NCBI GenBank assembly: GCA_947474995.1
Contig: CANJNJ010000032.1
Span: 1 to 41,263 of the forward strand
Direction: 5' to 3'
Source of the DNA: Opitutaceae bacterium
GTDB lineage: Bacteria > Verrucomicrobiota > Verrucomicrobiia > Opitutales > Opitutaceae
DNA: 41,263 nt
Shown here: positions 36,211-41,263 of the stretch, in pieces
Layout of the letters: the number at the start of each line of letters is the position of its first letter
How positions within the stretch are numbered: position 1 is the first letter of the stretch
Notes under the pieces: generated by a model
Told to the model about the DNA's origin: nothing
Databases searched by the model: none
Seen by the model: only the letters and a program-made list of their open reading frames with translations
Program-made: the position numbers and the translations under genes

Positions 36211-36903
36211 TCAGGTCGCGTTTCTTCCGGACGATTTACCCCGAAAACGTGACCGTATCCAAATCGCGGCGGCACAGCCCAGGCCCGCGATTAGCGGCGT
36301 GCCGGCCGGCTCGGGGATCGCGGTGACAAAACTGGCACCGGTAAACGTGACGGTATAGGTGCCGGTTGAGCTGGACCCACTCCAGTGATCGAGGATTCCG
36401 ACGCCTGAATTGGGAGCGTAAACACCCGTAAATGGGCTCGAGGGAAAAATGAGTGCACTGGTCGCATCGAAGGCGTCAAAATTATAGCCGGAGACGGCGA
36501 TCAGGTAATCGCCAGCCGTGAGTGCCGATAAGTGGGAATCACCGGCGGGCAGGAGCGACTTGAGTTTCCCGGAAATGTCGTCGTTCGCCAGGATTCCGGC
36601 ACCGGCTAATGTAAAAAGAAAGAGCTGCGTGTCATTCAGGTTTCCAGAGCTGACATCGGTCCTCGCCGAGAAGGTGGCCGGGTTGCTGATCTTAATCCGA
36701 AACAAATCAACATCCGTGCTCAGGCCGATGTTCCCGGTGAGGGTCGTCAGCGCTCCCGTGCCAAACAACGTCTGATAGGTGGAGACCGCACTGCCCGCGT
36801 CACCCGTTTCCGCGATCGTTTGCGCTTCTGCCCAAGTCAACGCGACCATGCCACATACCAGCAGGGTGTTAGTCAGACGAAGGAATCGAAGAGCGCGAAT
36901 CAT
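36211..36903 (-). CDS. Exported protein with PEP-CTERM sorting signal
   Basis: 230 residues. An N-terminal signal peptide (LRLTNTLLVCGMVALTWAEA) is followed by a beta-rich domain resembling pre-peptidase C-terminal / DVUA0089-like sandwiches (DVDLFRIKISNPATFSARTD, DTQLFLFTLAGAGILANDD, AGDYLIAVSGY). The end is a PEP-CTERM tripartite signal: AIPEPAG, a hydrophobic stretch (TPLIAGLGCAAAIWI) and an Arg-rich tail (RSRFRGKSSGR). PEP-CTERM proteins are processed by an exosortase and exported to the surface or exopolysaccharide matrix. No exosortase gene is in this window. I start at the ATG at 36903, which gives a proper signal peptide, not at the open frame further upstream. Confidence 0.85.
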   Translation of the reverse strand: MIRALRFLRLTNTLLVCGMVALTWAEAQTIAETGDAGSAVSTYQTLFGTGALTTLTGNIGLSTDVDLFRIKISNPATFSARTDVSSGNLNDTQLFLFTLAGAGILANDDISGKLKSLLPAGDSHLSALTAGDYLIAVSGYNFDAFDATSALIFPSSPFTGVYAPNSGVGILDHWSGSSSTGTYTVTFTGASFVTAIPEPAGTPLIAGLGCAAAIWIRSRFRGKSSGRNAT

Positions 36904-37030
36904 CGGAAGATACTGATTCCTTATCGGAAAATACTCCTGCCATTCAACTGCAAAAAGAGGCGCGCTACCGTCCGGCCAAACTTTCGCTTCCATTTTCCAC
37001 CCGCAGGGTTTGAAGTCCCCTTTCCTTTCC

Positions 37031-38011
37031 ATGACCAAGATCCTGCTCACCACCACCTCTTTTCAAGATACCCCGGGCGAACACCATAAGTTACTCGCCG
37101 ACACCGGCTGGGAGATCATTCGCGCGCGGGGCCCGTTGAACGAAGCGGATACGCTGGCGCTTGTTGGCGACATCGACGGCTACATTTGCGGCGACGACCT
37201 GATCACCCGCAAGGTACTCGAAAAAGCCCGGCCGAAGCTCAAGGTCCTGAGCAAATACGGCATCGGCGTCGACAAGATCGACGTCAAGACCTGCACGGAA
37301 TTCGGCATTCCCCTCCTGTTCACGCCCGGGGTGAATCACACCACTGTCGCCGAACACACGTTTCTCCTCCTCCTCGCGCTGGAGAAAAACTTCCTTTTCC
37401 ACACCGACTCGACCCGGGCCGGCGGCTGGAAGCGCAAGACCGGGCACGAACTGCTTGAGAAGACGATCGGCATCATCGGCCTCGGTCGCATCGGCAAGGA
37501 AGTCGCCATCCGGGCCCGGGCCTTCGGCATGAACGCCATCGGCTACGACGTTTATTGGGACGAGAAATTCGCGACCGCCAACAACGTAAAGCGCGCCGCC
37601 TCGCTCGACGAGGTCTACGCGGCCTCCGATTACATCTCGCTGCATACGAATCTCACGCCGGAGACCCGCGACATGATCAGCGCCAAGTCGTTTCCGAAGA
37701 TGAAAAAGGGCGTGATCATCCTGAACTGCGCCCGCGGCGAAATCGTCCACACCGCCGATATCGTTGACGCCCTGAAGTCCGGCCACGTTGGCGGCTACGG
37801 CACCGACGTGCTCGACGAAGAACCGCCGCAGCCCGATCACCCGCTGCTCAAGCTTCCGAATGCCATCGTCACGCCCCACGTCGGCTCCCGCACCTACGAG
37901 AGCGTCGTGCGCCAGGCCACCGCGGCGGTGAAGAATCTCATCCTCGCGATGCACGGCGACAAGCCGCTCGCTCAAATCAATCCCGAAGTGCCCGTAAAGA
38001 AAGTGGTCTGA
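37031..38011 (+). CDS. D-isomer-specific 2-hydroxyacid dehydrogenase (phosphoglycerate dehydrogenase-like)
   Basis: 326-residue NAD-dependent dehydrogenase. The nucleotide-binding motif is GIIGLGRIGKEV (GxGxxG at 150-155). The catalytic residues fit Arg235 (NCARGEIVH), Glu264 (LDEEPP) and His283 (TPHVGSRT). There is no C-terminal ACT regulatory domain as in many SerA enzymes, so the substrate may be a 2-hydroxyacid other than 3-phosphoglycerate. The start at 37031 follows the leader CCCCTTTCCTTTCC and has no Shine-Dalgarno. The Ldh2-type gene downstream on the same strand is separated by 118 bases with an inverted repeat. Confidence 0.92.
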   Translation: MTKILLTTTSFQDTPGEHHKLLADTGWEIIRARGPLNEADTLALVGDIDGYICGDDLITRKVLEKARPKLKVLSKYGIGVDKIDVKTCTEFGIPLLFTPGVNHTTVAEHTFLLLLALEKNFLFHTDSTRAGGWKRKTGHELLEKTIGIIGLGRIGKEVAIRARAFGMNAIGYDVYWDEKFATANNVKRAASLDEVYAASDYISLHTNLTPETRDMISAKSFPKMKKGVIILNCARGEIVHTADIVDALKSGHVGGYGTDVLDEEPPQPDHPLLKLPNAIVTPHVGSRTYESVVRQATAAVKNLILAMHGDKPLAQINPEVPVKKVV

Positions 38012-38032
38012 GAACCGCCGCGAGCGGCCATT

Positions 38033-38103
38033 GAAAGTTCAAGGTGGAAGGTTGAAAGACCAAGCCAGCCGAGACTTTTAAACTGACCGCACCTTCAACT
38101 TTC
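38033..38103. repeat. Inverted repeat in the leader of the Ldh2-like gene
   Basis: GAAAGTTCAAGGTG (38033-38046) and CACCTTCAACTTTC (38090-38103) pair at 13 of 14 positions. A further GGTTGAAAG unit (38050-38058) and CTCTCAACTCTCAACTTCTC (38106-38125) extend the low-complexity pattern up to the start codon at 38130. Confidence 0.65.
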
Positions 38104-38129
38104 GCCTCTCAACTCTCAACTTCTCTCCC

Positions 38130-39227
38130 ATGTCCGAAACCTTCTACGTCGTTCCCGAAGAACAGCACAACGCCCTGGTCACCGCCGCCTATAAAAAGCG
38201 CGGTTACTCGAGCCAGGAAGCCGTGGCCGGCGCCAAATTCTGCGCTGAGGCCACGCGCCACGGCATCCGCACGCACAACGCCCTCAAGGCGCTGCATCTC
38301 GACCATCTCTTCGGCTCCGGCGCCGGCGGCTGCGTGCCGAAGGCGAAAATCGAGAAGGTCAAGCTGCCGTTCCGCGCGGCCCAGGTCTGGAACGCGAATC
38401 GCAAACTCGGGCAGGCCACCGGCTATGCCGCGATCGAAACCGCCATCAAGCTCGCCGACAAATACGGCGTCGGCATGGTCTCGGTCGACAATGCCTTCCA
38501 CTACCTCTGGGGCGGCGGCTACGTGATGGACGCCGCCAAGCGCGGCTACATCGCCTACACCAATTGTACCGCGTCGCTGGCCGAGGTCGTTCCTTTCGGC
38601 GGCAAGTTTCCCACGCTCGGCACCAATCCGCACTCGTGGGGCTTTCCCACCACCAGCGCCATCGGCTATCCCATCGTGATCGACTGGGCGACGTCCGTCG
38701 TCGCAATGGGCCGGGTCCAGCAGCTCGCGCGCGAAGGCAAGCAACTCCCGTCCGGCGCGGCCGTCGACGTCGACGGCAATGCGACCACCGATCCCACGAA
38801 GGCCAAATACCTCATGCCGTTCGGCGCGCACAAGGGCTACGGCCTTTCGCTGATGAATGAAATCATCGGCGCGTTCATCGGCGGCTCGCTGCCGACGCTG
38901 CGCAACCGCTGGGACCAGCAGCCCGACGAAAAGCACACCTGCGACTTCTTCTTCCAGGTCTGGAAACCCGAAGCCATGAACGCGGGCGCCTTTGCCAAGG
39001 GCCGCAACCAGGCGGAAAATGTGAAGGCCGTCATCGACGATATCCGCGGCCACGGCAACGAGGGCTGCATGCTCCCCGGCCAGCTCGAAGCGGAAGCGGC
39101 CGCCCGCTCCGCGAAAAACGGCGGACTCCTTTTCACCGAGGCCGAAATCAACGCCTTCAACGAACTGGCCTCCGAGGCCCGCAAGGCCCGTTGGAAACTC
39201 GCGGATTTCGCGGTCGCGCAATCCTAG
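38130..39227 (+). CDS. Ldh2-family malate/L-lactate/sulfolactate dehydrogenase-like oxidoreductase
   Basis: 365-residue NAD(P)-dependent oxidoreductase of the Ldh2/YlbC/DpkA family, which is unrelated to Rossmann-fold LDH. Conserved parts are ATRHGIRTHN (catalytic histidine region), GVGMVSVDNAFHYLWGGGYVMDAAKRG, LGTNPHSWGFPT and FGAHKGYGLSLMNEIIGAF. Family members reduce 2-oxoacids or cyclic imino acids (malate, lactate, sulfolactate, ureidoglycolate, piperideine-2-carboxylate). Its neighbour is a D-isomer dehydrogenase, so the pair may act on opposite enantiomers of one hydroxyacid. A hairpin terminator candidate follows the stop. Confidence 0.92.
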   Translation: MSETFYVVPEEQHNALVTAAYKKRGYSSQEAVAGAKFCAEATRHGIRTHNALKALHLDHLFGSGAGGCVPKAKIEKVKLPFRAAQVWNANRKLGQATGYAAIETAIKLADKYGVGMVSVDNAFHYLWGGGYVMDAAKRGYIAYTNCTASLAEVVPFGGKFPTLGTNPHSWGFPTTSAIGYPIVIDWATSVVAMGRVQQLAREGKQLPSGAAVDVDGNATTDPTKAKYLMPFGAHKGYGLSLMNEIIGAFIGGSLPTLRNRWDQQPDEKHTCDFFFQVWKPEAMNAGAFAKGRNQAENVKAVIDDIRGHGNEGCMLPGQLEAEAAARSAKNGGLLFTEAEINAFNELASEARKARWKLADFAVAQS

Positions 39228-39258
39228 TCGATTTTGCCTGCGGCGAAAATCTGGCCGA

Positions 39259-39286
39259 GGGAATTTGCGCGGCGCGAATTCCCTTT
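39259..39286. terminator. Bidirectional terminator candidate
   Basis: GGGAATT (39259-39265) pairs with AATTCCC (39277-39283), followed by TTTATTC. The loop TGCGCGGCGCG can itself fold. It lies between the convergent Ldh2-like and ERCC4 genes and touches the ERCC4 stop codon. Confidence 0.6.
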
Positions 39287-39971
39287 ATTCGAGGGCCCAG
39301 CGCATTCGGCGGGCGGTGAGTTCGCCGAGGCCATTGATGGTGGCAAGGTCTTCAACTGATGCGATGGCGATAGCTTGGAGTGAGCCAAAACGAGTGAGCA
39401 AACGATCGGCTCGCTCGGGGCCGATGCCAGGCAGGCCTTGCAGGATGAACAACTGCCGGGCGCGCTTGCCCTTGGGTCGACAGCCCGGTCTCGCCATGGC
39501 CCCACGGGCAAAGCGCTCCGCCTGACACCCAAGATAGAATAACAGCCGCGCGGATTCCGCGGCATCGCGGGCCCGCAACACGGCGAGTCCGTAAAACACA
39601 CTGACCGTGATGAGCGCACCCTGCATCGACTCGCGAGTTATCCGAATTCGGGGCAAATCCGAAGCGCTGCCTTCCAAAAGCAGAACCCCACGGCGTCCGT
39701 CTGCCGCCAGCATCGCCACCTGCTTGAATAACCGGACATCAACCACCGACTGCGCAAAATCCGCCAGAGTCTTTCGTTCCACCGCGAAACGATCTTCGAC
39801 CAAAAAGTCACCCACCGCCAGCCGTCGCACCTCAAGTCTCACTCCCTCCAACCGACGCAGTTCCCCGATAACCCCACCCGCCCTTTCTCGATCATCCGCC
39901 ACAATCCGCACCGAGGCCCGAGAACGGATCTCGCCCTCCTCACCCACAGGAAAATCGCCAATAGTGCTCAT
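39285..39971 (-). CDS. ERCC4/XPF-type nuclease with helix-hairpin-helix motifs
   Basis: 228 residues. The N-terminal ERCC4 nuclease domain has the full catalytic signature: ADDRER (Asp27, Arg28, Glu29), GDF (54-56) and VERKTLADF (Glu65-Arg66-Lys67, Asp71). The last 60 residues hold tandem helix-hairpin-helix DNA-binding motifs (LQGLPGIGPERADRLLTRFGSLQAI and LATINGLGELTARRMRWAL). This is the domain order of archaeal XPF/Hef and eukaryotic XPF-family endonucleases that cut branched DNA, without a helicase domain. I start at the ATG at 39971; the open frame beyond crosses palindromes and the tRNA gene. The DNA substrate and role in repair are inferred. Confidence 0.9.
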   Translation of the reverse strand: MSTIGDFPVGEEGEIRSRASVRIVADDRERAGGVIGELRRLEGVRLEVRRLAVGDFLVEDRFAVERKTLADFAQSVVDVRLFKQVAMLAADGRRGVLLLEGSASDLPRIRITRESMQGALITVSVFYGLAVLRARDAAESARLLFYLGCQAERFARGAMARPGCRPKGKRARQLFILQGLPGIGPERADRLLTRFGSLQAIAIASVEDLATINGLGELTARRMRWALE

Positions 39972-39982
39972 GTCCGAAAATC

Positions 39983-40007
39983 GGGTTTTCGCGCCGCGCG
40001 AAAACCC
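39983..40007. repeat. Perfect palindrome, copy A (GGGTTTTCGCG / CGCGAAAACCC)
   Basis: An 11-bp perfect stem with loop CCG, preceded by CCGAAAATC. It lies 12 bases upstream of the ERCC4 start codon on the opposite strand. A second copy is at 40068-40090. Confidence 0.9.
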
Positions 40008-40067
40008 TCGGCGCTCAATAAGCGTCGTCCCCGCGTATTTGTCTCGCCCCCACTCACCCCGAAAATA

Positions 40068-40090
40068 GGGTTTTCGCTCAGCGAAAACCC
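40068..40090. repeat. Perfect palindrome, copy B (GGGTTTTCGCT / AGCGAAAACCC)
   Basis: 11-bp arms around a single central C, preceded by CCGAAAATA as in copy A. It ends three bases before the tRNA-Arg gene, so it occupies the region where the tRNA promoter or 5' processing site would be expected. Confidence 0.9.
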
Positions 40091-40093
40091 AGT

Positions 40094-40170
40094 GGATCCG
40101 TAGCTCAGTTGGATAGAGCACTTGGCTTCGAACCAAGGGGCCGGGGGTTCGAGTCCCTCCGGATCCGCCA
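40094..40170 (+). tRNA. tRNA-Arg (anticodon UCG)
   Basis: A full cloverleaf of 77 bases: acceptor GGATCCG/CGGATCC, D arm GCTC-AGTTGGATA-GAGC, anticodon arm CTTGG-CTTCGAA-CCAAG with anticodon TCG (reads CGA), variable loop GGGCC, T arm GGGGG-TTCGAGT-CCCTC with one G-T pair, discriminator G and encoded CCA at 40168-40170. Confidence 0.97.
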
Positions 40171-40191
40171 TCTTTCGCTGCTCCCCGAGGA

Positions 40192-41263
40192 ATGACCCGC
40201 TGGACTTTCGCTTTTCCTGTTTTGCCCTCCGTCCTTCGCCACGGCGCCGCCGCGCTCGGGCTGCTGGCCGCGCTCATCCATCCGGCACCGGCCCAGACGA
40301 TTTCGAATCCACCACAAAGCCAAAGCGCAGCCATCGGTGCATCGGTCACTTTCAGTGTGACCGCCAGCGGCTCCAGCCCGGTGAGCTACCAGTGGCAACA
40401 CAACGGCACTGCTGTCAGCGGGGCCAACAGTGCGACGCTCGTGCTGGCGGACGTGCAGCCCGCCAACGCCGGCATCTACACCGTCGTCGTGACCAGCGGT
40501 GCCACCAGCGTCACTAGTTCCGCCATCCTCGGCCTCACCACCACCGCCAAACTGGTCGGCCTTGGAACCGAGTTTGCGAACATCTTCCATCCCGGGACCG
40601 GCTATACCTACGACCAGATTCTCCTCGCTGGAGCCGCGGCCAGCGTCACCGCCGATCCGGGTCAGATTTTGCGCCTGTCGTATGTCGACCTCACGGATGA
40701 CATCGTACAGGTGGAATTCAGCGGACCGGGCACCCTTTCGCTGTCGCTCGACAATCCCTCCGGCCCCGCCGCCCCCGCCAAATACAATCAACCCGGGATC
40801 AGCTATATGAAGGGACACGGTTCCATCGTGATTGCGGGCGCCACGGAGAACACCCAAGTCACCGTCTTCAGTGTCGGCAGTGTCACTTCGTCCAACGCCG
40901 CGCTTTTCCCACCGGGCATGACGTTCGACGGCGTGGCCGATCTCGCCTATCTCGCCATCCTGAGTGCGAACGGAAAATTCGGCGGCATCCGGACCGCCAA
41001 CACCAGCTTCTTCGCCGCCAAGGGGCTGACCGGAATATACGCCCCCGGAGTTCAGGTCGGCGGGCCGGTTTATGTCGGGGAGATCGACGCCTTCTCCGAT
41101 TCCCGCCCGGTGCTCGTTTTCGGCTTCACCAGCGAGGCGCGGATCACCGGCGGAGACCTGCGACAAACCAATGGACAGGCGGTGACCGTGAGCGGTCTCG
41201 CGCTGCTCAACTATGCCGCCGGCCTCAAGTCGAACGGCGCCGCTTTGCCCATCCAAACGAACC
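40192..41263 (+). CDS. Secreted protein with Ig-like domain, 3' end outside window
   Basis: The frame starting with the ATG at 40192 (MTRWTFAFPVLPSVLRHG) is open to the window edge (357 codons). A signal peptide is evident (AAALGLLAALIHPAPAQ, cleavage near 35). Residues about 37-115 form an Ig-like domain (NPPQSQSAAIGASVTFSVTA, VSYQWQHNGTAVSGANSATL, ANAGIYTVVVTSGATS) of the kind found in large surface proteins of Verrucomicrobiota. The rest is Gly/Ser/Thr-rich beta-type sequence without a recognised catalytic motif. It starts 21 bases after the tRNA-Arg CCA, so it may share the tRNA transcript. Total length and C-terminal sorting signal are unknown. Confidence 0.85.
   Translation, partial: MTRWTFAFPVLPSVLRHGAAALGLLAALIHPAPAQTISNPPQSQSAAIGASVTFSVTASGSSPVSYQWQHNGTAVSGANSATLVLADVQPANAGIYTVVVTSGATSVTSSAILGLTTTAKLVGLGTEFANIFHPGTGYTYDQILLAGAAASVTADPGQILRLSYVDLTDDIVQVEFSGPGTLSLSLDNPSGPAAPAKYNQPGISYMKGHGSIVIAGATENTQVTVFSVGSVTSSNAALFPPGMTFDGVADLAYLAILSANGKFGGIRTANTSFFAAKGLTGIYAPGVQVGGPVYVGEIDAFSDSRPVLVFGFTSEARITGGDLRQTNGQAVTVSGLALLNYAAGLKSNGAALPIQTN

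Noticed and set aside
40094-40170. tRNA-Arg as an integration site for a mobile element
   Set aside because: No integrase and no direct repeat of the tRNA 3' end are seen in the window downstream.
39972-40349. Extension of the ERCC4 frame upstream to 40349
   Set aside because: It crosses two palindromes and the tRNA gene on the opposite strand. The GGTRTPGP-like string is the typical translation of a tRNA antisense, not protein.

Overview
The window is GC-rich chromosomal DNA from what is most likely a member of the Verrucomicrobiota, probably Opitutaceae or a close relative. This rests on gene content: an OpcA/Zwf pair, a PEP-CTERM exported protein, an Ig-like secreted protein, a D-isomer dehydrogenase next to an Ldh2 enzyme, and several families of short palindromic intergenic repeats. 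Most start codons follow C/T-rich leaders instead of a Shine-Dalgarno sequence. The taxonomic call is inference; no rRNA is present.

Layout. 1-1000: 3' part of an S11 D-Ala-D-Ala carboxypeptidase. 1109-1828: convergent membrane protein with a His-rich loop. 2178-5660: late haem synthesis genes hemF-hemE-hemY. 5779-6558: predicted outer-membrane barrel protein. 6773-11183: ileS, a DksA/TraR-like protein with a degenerate zinc finger, and lspA. 11274-13496 (minus): trpB and yicC. 13601-16206 (minus): a STAS antagonist and a GAF-PP2C phosphatase, a partner-switching pair. The phosphatase is split by two compensating homopolymer frameshifts. Between the two genes lie a tandem repeat and a deleted remnant of a type I restriction-modification hsdM gene.

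16321-19554 (minus): a peroxiredoxin followed by aconitase. 19847-21127: tyrS. 21281-24427 (minus): yraN-zwf-opcA, the entry into the oxidative pentose phosphate pathway. 24535-26724: a PilB/GspE-type ATPase with an N-terminal GAF domain. 26746-32531 (minus): smc, overlapping a membrane-anchored TPR gene by one base. 32695-34185 (minus): polytopic membrane protein resembling GT-C glycosyltransferases. 34325-35761 (minus): GlcD-like FAD oxidase. 36211-36903 (minus): PEP-CTERM protein. 37031-39227: two NAD(P)-dependent dehydrogenases from families that commonly act on opposite enantiomers of 2-hydroxyacids. 39285-39971 (minus): an XPF/ERCC4-type nuclease with helix-hairpin-helix motifs. 40094-40170: tRNA-Arg(UCG). 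40192 to the end: start of a secreted Ig-like protein, cut by the window edge.

Most of the window is ordinary housekeeping chromosome. The parts most worth a second look are the disrupted phosphatase/hsdM-remnant/STAS region, the twin perfect palindromes between the ERCC4 nuclease and tRNA-Arg, the cysteine-poor DksA homologue, the GAF-PilB fusion, the HIGT variant in IleRS and the pyrimidine-rich translation leaders. I found no CRISPR array, transposase, phage or complete defence system.
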